52,429 nt of DNA from Acidovorax sp. Root219 (GCF_001428665.1 NZ_LMIJ01000034.1:1759-54187), one strand, 5' to 3'; counted from the stretch's first letter, positions 16,761 through 26,228 are shown. Notes: generated by a model from the sequence alone, not told the origin. Numbers and translations: made by a program.

Positions 16761-19700
16761 ATGGCCCGTTTTTTCATAGACCGCCCCATCTTTGCATGGG
16801 TGCTCGCCATCATCACGATGCTGGCGGGCGTGATGGCAGTGCTCACGCTGCCCATCGCCCAGTACCCCACCATCGCGCCCCCTGCCATCGCCATATCGGC
16901 GTCCTACCCTGGTGCATCGTCCAAGACGCTGGAAGACACCGTCACCCAGGTCATCGAGCAGAAGATGAAGGGGCTGGACCGGCTGTCCTACATCGCGTCG
17001 AACAGCGAGTCGTCGGGCAACGTGACCATCACGCTGACCTTCGAGAATGGCACCAACCCGGACACCGCCCAGGTGCAGGTGCAGAACAAGCTGGCCCTGG
17101 CCACGCCCCTGCTGCCGCAAGAGGTGCAGCAGCAGGGCGTGCAGGTCACCAAGTCGGCCAACAACTTCCTGAACGTGCTGGCCTTCGTCTCGGAGGATGG
17201 CAAGCTCAATGGCTCCGACCTGTCGGACTATGTGGCCGCCAACGTGCAGGACCCCATCAGCCGCGTGGAGGGCGTGGGTGACACCACGCTGTTTGGCTCG
17301 CAGTACGCCATGCGCATCTGGCTGGACCCCAGCAAGCTCAACAGCTTCAACCTGACACCGCTGGATGTGAAGGCCGCCATACAGGCCCAGAACGCGCAGG
17401 TATCTGCCGGCCAACTGGGAGGCCTGCCATCGGCGGCCAATCAGGAACTCAATGCCACCATCACCGCGCAAACGCGCCTGAAGACGGCCGATGAGTTCGC
17501 CGCCATCTTGCTGCGCACGCAGGCCAACGGCGCAGCCGTGCGGCTGAGCGACGTGGCACGGATCGAGCTGGGCAGTGAGAACTACGCCACGGTGGCCCAC
17601 TTCAACGGCAAGCCCGCCGCCGGCCTGGCCATCAAGCTGGCCACGGGCGCCAACGCACTGAACACCGTCAAGGCGGTGGATGCCAAGCTGGAGGAGCTGT
17701 CCAGGTTCTTCCCCCCCGGTGTCAAGGTCATCAAGCCGTATGACACCACCCCGTTCGTGCGCATCTCCATCCAGGAAGTGATCAAGACGCTGGTGGAGGC
17801 CGTGGTGCTGGTCTTCGTGGTGATGTACCTGTTCCTGCAGAATTGGCGCGCCACGCTCATCCCCACCATCGCCGTGCCGGTGGTGCTGCTGGGCACCTTC
17901 GGCGTGCTGGCTGCGTTTGGATATTCGCTCAACACCCTGACCATGCTGGCGATGGTGCTGGCCATCGGCTTGCTGGTGGACGATGCCATCGTGGTGGTCG
18001 AGAACGTCGAGCGGGTCATGGGCGAAGAGGGGCTCTCGCCGCTGGAGGCGACCCGCAAATCCATGGGGCAGATCACGGGCGCCCTGGTGGGCGTGGCGCT
18101 GGTGCTGGCTGCCGTGTTCGTGCCCATGGCGTTTTTCGGTGGTTCCACGGGCGTCATCTACCGCCAGTTCACCGTCACCATCGTCTCGGCAATGACGCTG
18201 TCGGTGCTGGTCGCCATGGTGCTCACGCCGGCCCTGTGCGCCACCCTGCTCAAGCCGGTTCCCAAGGGCCATGCGCTGACGGACAAGGGGTTCTTTGGCG
18301 CCTTCAACCGCGCGTTCGACCGCAGCAACCGGGGCTACCAGGGCGTGGTGCAGCGCATGCTCAAACGCGGCGGGCGCTGGATGGTGGGCTACGCCATCGT
18401 GGTGGTGGCCGTGGGCTTTGTGTTCACCAAGATCCCCGCCGGATTCTTGCCCGACGAAGACCAGGGTACCTTGTTCGCCATCGTGCAATTGCCACCCGGC
18501 GCCACACAGAAGAACACGCAGAAGGTGCTCGAACAGGTGCAGCACCATTTTCTGAAAGAGCAAAAGGACGCCGTCGACGCCATCTTCACGGTGGCTGGCT
18601 TCAGCTTTGCGGGCAGCGGGCAGAACACGGGCTTCGCGTTCATCAAGCTCAAGGCCTGGGATGAGCGCACGGCGCCTGGCCTGAAGGCACAGGCCGTGGC
18701 CAACAAGGCCATGGGCGCACTGTCGCAGATCCGCAATGCCTCGGTCTTTGCATTTGCGCCCCCTGCTGTGTCCGAGCTGGGCAATGCCAGCGGTTTCGAT
18801 CTGATGCTGCAGGACCGGGGCAACCTGGGCCACGCGGCACTCATGCAGGCGCGCAACCAGCTCTTGGGGGCCTTGATGAAAGAGCCCGGCCTGGTGGCCG
18901 TGCGGCCCAACGGCATGGAGGACGCACCCGAGTTCCGCCTGGAGATCGATGAGCACAAGGCGGGCGCGCTGGGGCTGTCGATGGGCGACATCAACAACAC
19001 CTTCTCCGCCGCCTGGGGCAGCAGCTACGTCAATGACTTCATCGACAAGGGCCGTGTGAAAAAGGTCTTTCTGCAGGCCGATGCAGCCCATCGCATGTCG
19101 CCTTCGGACATCGACAAATGGTACGTGCGCAACAGCAGCGGCACGATGGTTCCGTTCAGCGCGTTCTCGACCTCGGGCTGGATCAGTGGCTCGCCCCGGC
19201 TGGAGCGTTACAACGGCGTGCCATCGGTGGAAATCATGGGCATGGCGATGCCCGGCGCCATGTCCAGCGGTCAGGCTCTGGACCTGGTGGAGCGCCATGC
19301 GGCCGATTTGCCCGCTGGCATCGGCTTTGAGTGGACCGGCGTGTCGCGCCAGGAGCGGGAGGCCGGTGGCAAGGCTTCGCTGCTGTATGCGGTGTCCATC
19401 CTGGTCGTGTTCCTGTGCCTTGCGGCACTGTACGAGAGCTGGTCGATTCCGTTTTCGGTGCTGCTGGTGGTGCCGCTCGGGGTGCTGGGCACCCTGGTCG
19501 CCGCAGTGCTGACCTGGAAGATGAACGACGTGTACTTTCAGGTCGGCCTGCTGACCACGGTGGGACTGGCGTCCAAGAACGCGATCCTGATCGTCGAGTT
19601 CGCCAAGGAGTTGTATGCCAAGGGCATGCCGCTGGTCGAGTCGGCCATCACCGCCGCGCGCATGCGGTTGCGACCCATCCTGATGACCTCGCTGGCGTTC

Positions 19701-19922
19701 ATCCTGGGGGTGCTGCCCCTCATGCTGAGCAAGGGCGCGGGCGCCGGTGCGCAGAACGCGCTGGGTACTGCCGTGGTGGGGGGCATGGTGTCTGGCACGG
19801 TGCTGGCCATCTTCTTCGTGCCGCTTTTCTTCGTGGTCGTGCAACGGCTTGTCGGGCGCAAAAACCAGGCCCCCTCGGATGCTCCGCACGCTGGTGCACC
19901 TGTTCTTTCGGAGGGCCACTGA
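16761..19922 (+). CDS. RND multidrug efflux transporter (AcrB/MexB family, HAE1)
   Basis: A 1053-residue proton-driven inner-membrane pump, the usual length for AcrB homologues. The start MARFFIDRPIFAWVLAIITM is canonical. The proton relay is intact: Asp407 and Asp408 in GLLVDDAIVVVENVER, and the lysine in GLASKNAILIVEFAKEL of TM10. The twelve-helix plan with two large periplasmic loops is recognisable, and GFLPDEDQG marks the start of the second porter domain. It exports amphiphilic drugs, detergents or solvents; the substrate range cannot be read from sequence. The stop is one base from the channel gene start. Confidence 0.97.
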   Translation: MARFFIDRPIFAWVLAIITMLAGVMAVLTLPIAQYPTIAPPAIAISASYPGASSKTLEDTVTQVIEQKMKGLDRLSYIASNSESSGNVTITLTFENGTNPDTAQVQVQNKLALATPLLPQEVQQQGVQVTKSANNFLNVLAFVSEDGKLNGSDLSDYVAANVQDPISRVEGVGDTTLFGSQYAMRIWLDPSKLNSFNLTPLDVKAAIQAQNAQVSAGQLGGLPSAANQELNATITAQTRLKTADEFAAILLRTQANGAAVRLSDVARIELGSENYATVAHFNGKPAAGLAIKLATGANALNTVKAVDAKLEELSRFFPPGVKVIKPYDTTPFVRISIQEVIKTLVEAVVLVFVVMYLFLQNWRATLIPTIAVPVVLLGTFGVLAAFGYSLNTLTMLAMVLAIGLLVDDAIVVVENVERVMGEEGLSPLEATRKSMGQITGALVGVALVLAAVFVPMAFFGGSTGVIYRQFTVTIVSAMTLSVLVAMVLTPALCATLLKPVPKGHALTDKGFFGAFNRAFDRSNRGYQGVVQRMLKRGGRWMVGYAIVVVAVGFVFTKIPAGFLPDEDQGTLFAIVQLPPGATQKNTQKVLEQVQHHFLKEQKDAVDAIFTVAGFSFAGSGQNTGFAFIKLKAWDERTAPGLKAQAVANKAMGALSQIRNASVFAFAPPAVSELGNASGFDLMLQDRGNLGHAALMQARNQLLGALMKEPGLVAVRPNGMEDAPEFRLEIDEHKAGALGLSMGDINNTFSAAWGSSYVNDFIDKGRVKKVFLQADAAHRMSPSDIDKWYVRNSSGTMVPFSAFSTSGWISGSPRLERYNGVPSVEIMGMAMPGAMSSGQALDLVERHAADLPAGIGFEWTGVSRQEREAGGKASLLYAVSILVVFLCLAALYESWSIPFSVLLVVPLGVLGTLVAAVLTWKMNDVYFQVGLLTTVGLASKNAILIVEFAKELYAKGMPLVESAITAARMRLRPILMTSLAFILGVLPLMLSKGAGAGAQNALGTAVVGGMVSGTVLAIFFVPLFFVVVQRLVGRKNQAPSDAPHAGAPVLSEGH

Positions 19923-19923
19923 C

Positions 19924-21342
19924 ATGCCTCGTTCCCTGACCCTGACCCTTGTGGCTGCAGCGCTGCTGCTGAGCGGTTGCGCCAACCTGGCACCGCATTA
20001 CGAGCGGCCCGCTGCCGTGGTGCCGGCGGTGTACCCCGCCGCGTCGGCCGATGGCCCGGCTGATGTACCGGCCATGGCCAGCCTGGCCTGGGGCGATTTT
20101 TTTGCAGATGCCAAACTGCGCCGCCTGATCGAGCTGGCACTGGCCAACAACCGCGATCTGCGCGTGGCCATCCTCAACATCGAGCAGGCCCGCGCGCAGT
20201 ACCGTGTGCAGGACGCGCAGATGCTGCCCAGCATCAACGCTGCGGGCAGCGGCACTGCGGCGCGCACGCCGCCCGGCCTGTCGGGCACCGGCGCGGCGGT
20301 CACCAGCCACCAGTACAGCGCCAATCTGGGGGTGAGCGCCTATGAGCTGGACCTGTTTGGCCGCGTGCGCAACCTGAGTGATCAGGCGCTGCAGCAGTTT
20401 CTGGCCACTGAGCAGGCGCGCCACGCCACCCAGATCAGCCTGGTGGGCGAGGTGACCACCGCCTACCTGACCTGGGCAGCCGACCTGGAGCGGCTGGCCC
20501 TGGCCCGCGAGACCTTGCGCAGCCAGGGCGAGTCGTACCGGCTGACGCAGACGCGCTTTGAACTGGGCGCGGCGTCTGCCCTGACGCTGCGCCAGCTGCA
20601 GACCAGTGTGGAGAGCGCCCGCGTGGACCTGGCCCGCTATACCGGCCAGGTGGCGCAAGACCGCAACGCCCTGGCGCTGCTGCTGGGCGCGCAGGTGCCC
20701 CAGGCGCTGGAGGCCGACGCTCTGGGCGACACACTGAATGCCTTGCCCGAGTTGCCAGCGGGCGTGCCGTCGGACCTGTTGCTGCGCCGGCCCGACCTGC
20801 TGCAATCGGAGCACCAGCTCAAGGCCGCCACCGCCAACATCGGCGCTGCGCGGGCGGCGTTCTATCCACGCATCAGCCTGACGGCCACGGCCGGCAGCGG
20901 CAGTGCAGACCTGTCGGGCCTGTTCAAGGCGGGCTCGGGCAGCTGGAGCTTCATCCCGCAGATCAGCCTGCCCATTTTTGACGGCGGGGCCAACCAGGCC
21001 AATCTGGAAAGCGCCGTGGCTGCGCGCGACATCGCGGTGGCGCAGTACGAGAAGGCCATCCAGACCGCGTTTCGCGAGGTGGCGGACGCGCTGGCGCAAC
21101 GCAGCGCCGTCGGCGATCAACTGCAGGCGCAAACTGCGTTGGTGCAAGCCGGTGGCGAGGTGCTGCAGATGTCGCAGGCCCGCTTTGACCGGGGGGTGGA
21201 CGGCTACCTGGACGTGCTGGACGCGCAGCGCACCTGGTACAGCGCGCGCCAGGCTCTGATCGGCACGCGCCTGGCACGGTTGAGCAATGGCGTCACCTTG
21301 TACAAGGCGCTGGGGGGTGGCTGGTCGACCCCGCAGTCATGA
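19924..21342 (+). CDS. Outer-membrane efflux channel lipoprotein (OprM/NodT family)
   Basis: A 472-residue TolC-like channel. GGAGGG (19910-19915) precedes the ATG, and the lipobox LLSGC puts the acylated cysteine at residue 19. The typical N-terminus NLAPHYERPAAVVPAVYP, the repeated outer-membrane efflux halves (LIELALANNRDLRVAILNIEQARAQYRVQ and RAAFYPRISLTATAG), SFIPQISLPIFDGGANQANL and the C-terminal GVDGYLDVLDAQRTWYSARQ are present. It completes a tripartite pump with the two genes before it. It is the last gene of the operon; a GGGCCC-TTGA-GGGCCC hairpin at 21559-21574 is the only terminator candidate and is weak. Confidence 0.96.
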   Translation: MPRSLTLTLVAAALLLSGCANLAPHYERPAAVVPAVYPAASADGPADVPAMASLAWGDFFADAKLRRLIELALANNRDLRVAILNIEQARAQYRVQDAQMLPSINAAGSGTAARTPPGLSGTGAAVTSHQYSANLGVSAYELDLFGRVRNLSDQALQQFLATEQARHATQISLVGEVTTAYLTWAADLERLALARETLRSQGESYRLTQTRFELGAASALTLRQLQTSVESARVDLARYTGQVAQDRNALALLLGAQVPQALEADALGDTLNALPELPAGVPSDLLLRRPDLLQSEHQLKAATANIGAARAAFYPRISLTATAGSGSADLSGLFKAGSGSWSFIPQISLPIFDGGANQANLESAVAARDIAVAQYEKAIQTAFREVADALAQRSAVGDQLQAQTALVQAGGEVLQMSQARFDRGVDGYLDVLDAQRTWYSARQALIGTRLARLSNGVTLYKALGGGWSTPQS

Positions 21343-21765
21343 GTGACGCAAGGAGCGGCAACGCCTTGGCGAATGGCGCCAGTGTGACGCATGGCATGCC
21401 CGTCAAGAGCGCCCTTGCCAAGCAACCCCATGTTCATTGCCGGCAGCGCTTCTCAGCGGCCTTGACCGGGGTGGAAATGCGCCCCGGGCCTGCCTTGCCG
21501 CATCCCACTGGTGGGTGAAACACGCCAGGCAAACCCGGGGACAAACCGGCAAGCCACTGGGCCCTTGAGGGCCCTCTCCCTACTTCCTCTCTTCTTTGTT
21601 AACGATTGTAGAAGCGGGGGGCGGTCTTGGCAGGCACCCAAATGGGGGAGGTGGCAACAGCCGTTGCCGTGCTCTGGGCTGCTGCGCGCGTTGGTGGGGT
21701 GGTGCCCCAGGTGGCTCTAGCCTTCGTTTATGCTGGGTGTCCGATCTTTGGGGGGCCCCGCCGCC
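21343..21765. other. Intergenic region after the efflux operon
   Basis: About 420 bases with no convincing gene. It contains the GGGCCC inverted repeat (21559-21574) followed by a pyrimidine-rich stretch, and a short AT-rich patch near 21590-21612 that may hold the promoter of the downstream VOC gene. Confidence 0.5.
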
Positions 21766-22170
21766 ATGCTGAGCTATATCACCCTGGGTGCGAACGATAT
21801 GCATGCATCCGACCGCTTCTACTCTGCGTTGCTGGGGCCGCTGGGTTACCGCAAGCAGGTCGATAGCGAGGGCCTGGCGTTCTCGCTGCCCGAGCATGCT
21901 AGCCAATCCGGCAGCCCCTGCGTCGTCTACGTGAAGCCGCCTTTCGACGGAAAGCCGGCGACCGTGGGCAATGGTTCGATGGCGGCGTTTCGCACCGGCT
22001 CGCACGACTTGGTTCGGCAGGTGCACGCGGCGGCGGTTGCCGCCGGTGGCACCGATGAGGGCCCGCCCGGGTTTCGTGCTGCCTACAGCAAGAATTTCTT
22101 TGTCGCGTATGTCCGGGACCCGGTGGGGAACAAGATTGCGCTTTTCTGCAATGAAGTTCCCCATGCATAG
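21766..22170 (+). CDS. VOC-family (glyoxalase/dioxygenase fold) protein
   Basis: A 134-residue single VOC domain. MLSYITLGANDMHASDRFYSALLGPLGY is the typical first beta-alpha-beta module, and DPVGNKIALFCNE is the typical final strand. Members are glyoxalases, thiol transferases, ring-cleaving dioxygenases or antibiotic-binding proteins. The family glutamate that often binds metal is not obvious in the last strand, so activity is uncertain. ATG 21766 was preferred over an upstream start because the domain begins there. Confidence 0.88.
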   Translation: MLSYITLGANDMHASDRFYSALLGPLGYRKQVDSEGLAFSLPEHASQSGSPCVVYVKPPFDGKPATVGNGSMAAFRTGSHDLVRQVHAAAVAAGGTDEGPPGFRAAYSKNFFVAYVRDPVGNKIALFCNEVPHA

Positions 22171-22198
22171 GGGCCCCGGCGCCGAGAAATCCACCACC

Positions 22199-22504
22199 AT
22201 GGATATCCAGGTCACCCGGCAGGCCTGCTGCTCTGCCGACGACCAGGCGGGGCCGCTGCAAGCCGTTTACTCGGTGGACGAGCATTGCACCCTCGCGGAT
22301 CTGGTGGAGCGCATCCGGGTGTCGAAATTCCTGCAGTTTTCATCCACGCACAACCGGCTGTCTGGCCTGGTGCAGGGGGCATGTGTGGTGGAGGTGTTGG
22401 CAGGGTGGGGCAGCAAGCCGGAGTTTCATGTGGACCCGGCGGCATCGGTGGGCTCCGTCATCGGCTTGCACACGTTGGACTTTTGCTTTCTACATGCCCA
22501 ATAG
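22199..22504 (+). CDS. Small protein of unknown function
   Basis: A 101-residue protein starting 28 bases after the VOC gene on the same strand, so possibly co-transcribed. No signal peptide or membrane segment is seen. Visible stretches are QACCSADDQAGPLQAVYSVDEHCTLADLVERI, VSKFLQFSSTHNRLSGLVQGACVVEVL and PAASVGSVIGLHTLDFCFLHAQ; it has five cysteines. It is possibly related to small unannotated proteins of Burkholderiales. No domain is recognised and the start is not backed by a clear ribosome site. Confidence 0.55.
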   Translation: MDIQVTRQACCSADDQAGPLQAVYSVDEHCTLADLVERIRVSKFLQFSSTHNRLSGLVQGACVVEVLAGWGSKPEFHVDPAASVGSVIGLHTLDFCFLHAQ

Positions 22505-22604
22505 AAGCGGGCCGCAGCTATCTGGCTCCTGCCGTATGCAAAAAAGGCGCGCAACCGCACTGCAGCCTTGGCATCGATCACCGCATCTGCGACGCCGATG
22601 GTCG

Positions 22605-23240
22605 CTACGCCGCGTCGGGCTCCATCTGCACGTTCCAGGCGTCCACGATTTCTGCCAGCTTGGGGCTGCGCTTGGTGCCGATCTGCAGGCCTTGCGATAT
22701 CGCGGCGACGATGTGCTTGGCCCCCAGGTCCAGGCTGGGGGGCGCGTCTGCGGCGCTGAGGACATCCCTGGCCCGCAGCAGCAGCACCCCGGCCTCAGCG
22801 ATCAGATCAGTTTTGTCGATCTCGAAAAAGTCGTCGCGGATGGGCTTGTGCTTGTCGAGCCGCGTCTTGATCGCGTCAGAAAATAAATCGGGCACCGCCT
22901 TGTGCAGGCTGAGAAAGAACTTCTCGTTCGCCTGCAGGGAGCTCAGGGTGTGCCGGTACCTGGTGGGCAGGTGGGGCGCGTAGGTGCGGATGGCCGTCGC
23001 CAGCTCTTGCTGGGCGCCGACCCGGGCGGCGACGCCCGTGGGGGATTCGAACGCTTCGCGGATCAGCGCAAGCTTGGCCTCCGACGCCTGAAGCGCCACC
23101 CGCAACTGCCCCACATGCTGCTCGTAGCGGACTCTGTTGAAGGCCGTGCCTTCGTTGATTTCGTACAGCTTCCAGCTGAGCGCGCCGCAGGCTGCCAGGG
23201 CGGCAACGATCACAAAGATCACGATAAGCGCTGTTGACAT
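22605..23240 (-). CDS. Single-pass membrane protein of unknown function
   Basis: A 211-residue protein with one N-terminal membrane segment (STALIVIFVIVAALAACGALSWKLYEI), probably an uncleaved anchor. It is followed by a mostly helical soluble domain with coiled-coil character (YEQHVGQLRVALQASEAKLALIREAFES) and a C-terminal helical part (DLIAEAGVLLLRARDVLSAADAPPSLDLGAKHIVAAISQGLQ). No catalytic motif is seen. ATG 23240 was chosen because it places the membrane segment at the N-terminus; a longer frame upstream has no support. Confidence 0.7.
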   Translation of the reverse strand: MSTALIVIFVIVAALAACGALSWKLYEINEGTAFNRVRYEQHVGQLRVALQASEAKLALIREAFESPTGVAARVGAQQELATAIRTYAPHLPTRYRHTLSSLQANEKFFLSLHKAVPDLFSDAIKTRLDKHKPIRDDFFEIDKTDLIAEAGVLLLRARDVLSAADAPPSLDLGAKHIVAAISQGLQIGTKRSPKLAEIVDAWNVQMEPDAA

Positions 23241-23436
23241 GCGGGGGCCGGATGGGTGGGTGGATGAATCTGCGGAGCATACAGGTTGTGCAGATTGGGC
23301 GATGTAAGCAGGCTTCAGGCGCAGCAAGGCAGTTGGGGCCGAATACGCCGCAGGGGCTTGCGTCACTGCGTGCAGTCGGGCCGCAGGGCGCTCCCCGGTC
23401 GCTCGCCGCGTGCGCCCATTGAGGCCAGCGCTGGCT

Positions 23437-24042
23437 TCAGGCCCTGCGCAGCTCGGTCTTGCGCTCGATGACCCGCGACACCAGCCCGTACTCCACCGCC
23501 TCCTCGGCCGAGAGCCAGTGGTCGCGCTCGATGTCGGCCAGCACCACTTCGATGGGCTTGCCGGTCTCGCGGGCGATGGTGCGGGCGATGCGCTCGCGGG
23601 CCTTGACGATTTCGCGCGCCTGCACGGCGATGTCGGTGGCCTGGCCGCCGGCGCCGCCGCTGGGCTGGTGGATCAGAAAGCGCGTGTTGGGCAGGCAGTA
23701 GCGCCGCTCGCGCGGGGCCGCGAGGTACAGGTGGGTGGCAGCGCTGCCCACCCAGCCGGTGCCGATCATGTTCACCGGCGCGGCGATGAAGCGCACGATG
23801 TCGTGGATGGCGTCGCCCGATTCGAGGTGGCCGCCGGGCGAGCTGACGATGATGTCGATGGGCTCGGGGCCCTCGGCATCCAGGGCGATGAGGCGGCGCG
23901 TGACATCGGCGGCGGTCACGTCGGTCACGGTGCCGAAGATCAGCAGGGTGCGCGCCTTGAAGGCCTTTTCCTCCAGGTAGGAGGTGCGCGGCTCGGTGGC
24001 GCTGGAGGGTGGGGGAGGGGTGTCGTCTGCGGCGTAGTACAT
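23437..24042 (-). CDS. ClpP-like serine protease
   Basis: A 201-residue protein of the ClpP fold. The catalytic triad aligns with ClpP: Ser100 in WVGSAATHLYLAA, His125 in NTRFLIHQPSGG and Asp174 in IERDHWLSAEEAVEYGLV. The substrate-binding strand IIVSSPGGHLESGDAIHD is also present. It is probably a second, non-housekeeping ClpP paralogue, since no clpX or tig is adjacent, and its N-terminus (Pro/Ser-rich residues 5-20) differs from canonical ClpP. Whether it pairs with a Clp ATPase is unknown. It is divergent from a sigma-70-like gene with 113 bases between. Confidence 0.9.
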   Translation of the reverse strand: MYYAADDTPPPPSSATEPRTSYLEEKAFKARTLLIFGTVTDVTAADVTRRLIALDAEGPEPIDIIVSSPGGHLESGDAIHDIVRFIAAPVNMIGTGWVGSAATHLYLAAPRERRYCLPNTRFLIHQPSGGAGGQATDIAVQAREIVKARERIARTIARETGKPIEVVLADIERDHWLSAEEAVEYGLVSRVIERKTELRRA

Positions 24043-24155
24043 GGAATGGGTCTTTCGGTTGAGATGAACTGCCTTGACGAACGAGCCTGCGGTTTCGTGA
24101 CATGGCCCGTGTGGCCGCGCCAGCAGAGTGCGCGGTGCTATGGCAAGATTTGTGG

Positions 24156-25001
24156 ATGCTTGATGACCGCCACCACCTGCCCCTGACAGACCCATCCTAC
24201 CGCCGCAGCCTGGTGCGTGCCGCCGCGCGCCTGCTGGGCCCGGCAGAGGCCGAGGATGCCGTGCAGGATGCCTATGTGCGCGTGCTGGAGGCCGATGCCG
24301 CCACCATGCGCGGGCTTGGTGCCGCGCAGGCCTGGCTGCACACGGTGGTGCGCAACCTGGCCATCGACCGGCTGCGGCGCCGGCAGTGGATGCAGCAGTG
24401 GCTGGCCGAAGTGGCCGGCCGCGATGGCGGCACGGAGCGGGCGTCGTCGCCCTCGGCCGAGTCCGAGTCCGAGGCGTTGCTGGCGCAGCAGGCCACGCAC
24501 GCCCTTCGCATGCTCGCGGCCCGTTTGGCGCCAGCCGATGGGGCCGCAGTGCTGCTGTACGAGGTGTTCGAAGCCAGCCATGCTGAATTGGCCCAGGCCG
24601 GCGGCAAGACCGAGGCCGGCAGCCGCCAGCAACTGCGGCGGGCGCTGCTGCGGTTGCGGCAAGCCGATGGGGGTGGCACTGCCGAGCCCCTTGCACCGCC
24701 TGAACCGGGCGAGCGTGAAGAGGCCGCATTTCGCGTCTATCTGCAGGCACTGCAGCTGCGCGACCCGCAGGCGCTGTGGGCCATGCTGGGCCAGCCGCCG
24801 GTGCGTGCGGTGGTGCGGGCCCTGTCGGCATCGGGTGGCCCGGCTTCGGCGCATGCGGCCACCGCCGCCACGACCACCTGCGGCATCGTGCAGGTGGGCG
24901 GGCAGCTGGGCCTGGTGTTGACGCTCGATGGTGTCAGGCTGTGTGTGCTGCCGCTGGGTGTGCGGGCGGAGTGCGAGACGCTCACTCCATCGGCCGCTTG
25001 A
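24156..25001 (+). CDS. Sigma-70-family (ECF-like) RNA polymerase sigma factor
   Basis: A 281-residue protein. Region 2 is visible in SYRRSLVRAAARLLGPAEAEDAVQDAYVRVLE and AQAWLHTVVRNLAIDRLRRRQW, and region 4 in ALRMLAARLAPADGAAVLLYEVFEASHAELAQ plus RQQLRRALLRLRQ. After residue about 185 there is an extra domain of about 90 residues (REEAAFRVYLQALQLRDPQALWAMLG to the end), resembling the SnoaL-like tail of SigJ-type ECF factors. No anti-sigma gene adjoins it, so the tail may regulate activity. ATG 24156 gives a standard N-terminus; an upstream start at 24102 is possible. Its last 20 bases overlap the convergent acetyltransferase gene. Confidence 0.85.
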   Translation: MLDDRHHLPLTDPSYRRSLVRAAARLLGPAEAEDAVQDAYVRVLEADAATMRGLGAAQAWLHTVVRNLAIDRLRRRQWMQQWLAEVAGRDGGTERASSPSAESESEALLAQQATHALRMLAARLAPADGAAVLLYEVFEASHAELAQAGGKTEAGSRQQLRRALLRLRQADGGGTAEPLAPPEPGEREEAAFRVYLQALQLRDPQALWAMLGQPPVRAVVRALSASGGPASAHAATAATTTCGIVQVGGQLGLVLTLDGVRLCVLPLGVRAECETLTPSAA

Positions 25002-25428
25002 TCACGAAGCCCCGCTCCGTATCCCCGTTGAAGCCCAGTTTTTCGTAGAGGCGGTGGGCTTGCGGCCGCTGGGAACCCGAGAGCAACACCACCTTGCAGC
25101 AGCCAAGGCGCCAGGCTTCATGGACGGCGAACTGGAGACATGCCTCGGCCAGACCCAGACGCTGAAAGGCCGATGCGGTGACCACATGCTCGATGAAGCC
25201 GATGGGGCGGCCTGCGCTGGCGAGGTTGGCCACCAGGGCCAGCATGCAGGTCGCGCCTGCCTGGCCTTCGTGCTCGCACACCACAATGAAGGATTGGGGG
25301 CTGTCGTGGACGTTGTTCCACAGCTCCAGGGCCCGGCCTGGGGCCAGCGGCGGGTCGTGCGGCCGCAGCTCGCGGTACAGGGCGAGCACGGCGTCCATGT
25401 CGGATGCGATAGCACGGCGGGCGATCAT
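24982..25428 (-). CDS. GNAT-family N-acetyltransferase
   Basis: A 148-residue GNAT enzyme using acetyl-CoA. IARRAIASDMDAVLALYRELRP is the usual first strand and helix. IGFIEHVVTASAFQRLGLAEACLQFA carries a variant of the Q/RxxGxG/A acetyl-CoA loop, and CCKVVLLSGSQRPQAHRLYEKLGFN is the conserved C-terminal motif. The acceptor is unknown. ATG 25428 was chosen since the family begins at IARRA; the 14-residue extension in frame has no support. The 3' end overlaps the sigma gene tail-to-tail. Confidence 0.9.
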   Translation of the reverse strand: MIARRAIASDMDAVLALYRELRPHDPPLAPGRALELWNNVHDSPQSFIVVCEHEGQAGATCMLALVANLASAGRPIGFIEHVVTASAFQRLGLAEACLQFAVHEAWRLGCCKVVLLSGSQRPQAHRLYEKLGFNGDTERGFVIKRPME

Positions 25429-25517
25429 CGTGTGGGCTCCAGATTGGCTGGGTTCGGTCGGCTGGTCCACTGTAGCGGCTGGGGCGTGCCATCATCCGGC
25501 TCTACCTGAAAGCAGCC

Positions 25518-26228
25518 ATGGTGCGTTCTCATTTCCAGGTTCCCTTTCGCGGCGTGCAACTGCACGGAACCACCACCCACAGCCCATCCCACAGCACGCC
25601 ACGCACCCTGGCCCTGCATGGCTGCGGCGCCTCGTCGCGCCTGGGGTACCAGCCCTTGCTGGACTTTCTGGCTGAGCGCAGCCACGCCAGCGTTGCGTTC
25701 GACTTTGCAGGCCAGGGCGAGAGCACGGGCAGCATGGCCGCGTCGGGCCTGCTCGACCGGGCGCAGCAGGCCCTGGCGGTGGTGGACTTCCTCCAGATGC
25801 CCCGGCCCGTGTCGCTGATCGCATCCAGCATGGGCGGGCATATCGCCTGTTCGCTGATCGAGGCGCTGGCCCCGCCCGCTCTGGTGCTGTATTGCCCAGC
25901 CGCCTATGAGGCTGCGGCGCTGGAGGTGCCCTTTGCACCGGCGTTCCAGCAGGTGATCCGCGCGACGAGCGACTTTGCGGCCTCACCCGCATTCGATGCG
26001 CTCGAACGCTTCGAAGGGCGCTTGCTGCTGGTGCTGGGCGCCGAGGATGCGGTGATCCCACGGCAGGTGGAGGACCAATACATCCGGCGTGCCCGCAAGG
26101 CCCGGAGCGTGGAGGTGCTGCGGCTCGATGGCGCGGCCCACCACCTGCATGCCTGGCTCAAGGACCGGCCGGTAGAGTTCGCGCACGTGGCGCAGCGGGT
26201 GCTTGCGATCCTGGAAGGGACGGGCTGA
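25518..26228 (+). CDS. Alpha/beta hydrolase
   Basis: A 236-residue alpha/beta hydrolase. LALHGCGASSRLGYQPLLDF gives the oxyanion-hole region, FDFAGQGEST the conserved D-x-x-G-x-G-x-S, and SLIASSMGGHIA the nucleophile elbow with the catalytic Ser in a variant Sm-x-S-x-G turn. LVLGAEDAVIP supplies the acid and GAAHHLHAWL the catalytic His. There is no signal peptide. It is likely a carboxylesterase or thioesterase-like enzyme of unknown substrate. It is divergent from the acetyltransferase gene with 89 bases between. Confidence 0.9.
   Translation: MVRSHFQVPFRGVQLHGTTTHSPSHSTPRTLALHGCGASSRLGYQPLLDFLAERSHASVAFDFAGQGESTGSMAASGLLDRAQQALAVVDFLQMPRPVSLIASSMGGHIACSLIEALAPPALVLYCPAAYEAAALEVPFAPAFQQVIRATSDFAASPAFDALERFEGRLLLVLGAEDAVIPRQVEDQYIRRARKARSVEVLRLDGAAHHLHAWLKDRPVEFAHVAQRVLAILEGTG

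Noticed and set aside
15552..19985. A 1477-codon open frame on the minus strand opposite the efflux genes
   Set aside because: It mirrors acrA/acrB codons in GC-rich DNA, is His/Gln/Arg-rich and has no domain; the plus-strand genes are certain.
21559..21574. GGGCCC-TTGA-GGGCCC as terminator of the efflux operon
   Set aside because: No T run follows and it is more than 200 bases from the operon end; it is mentioned only as a weak candidate.
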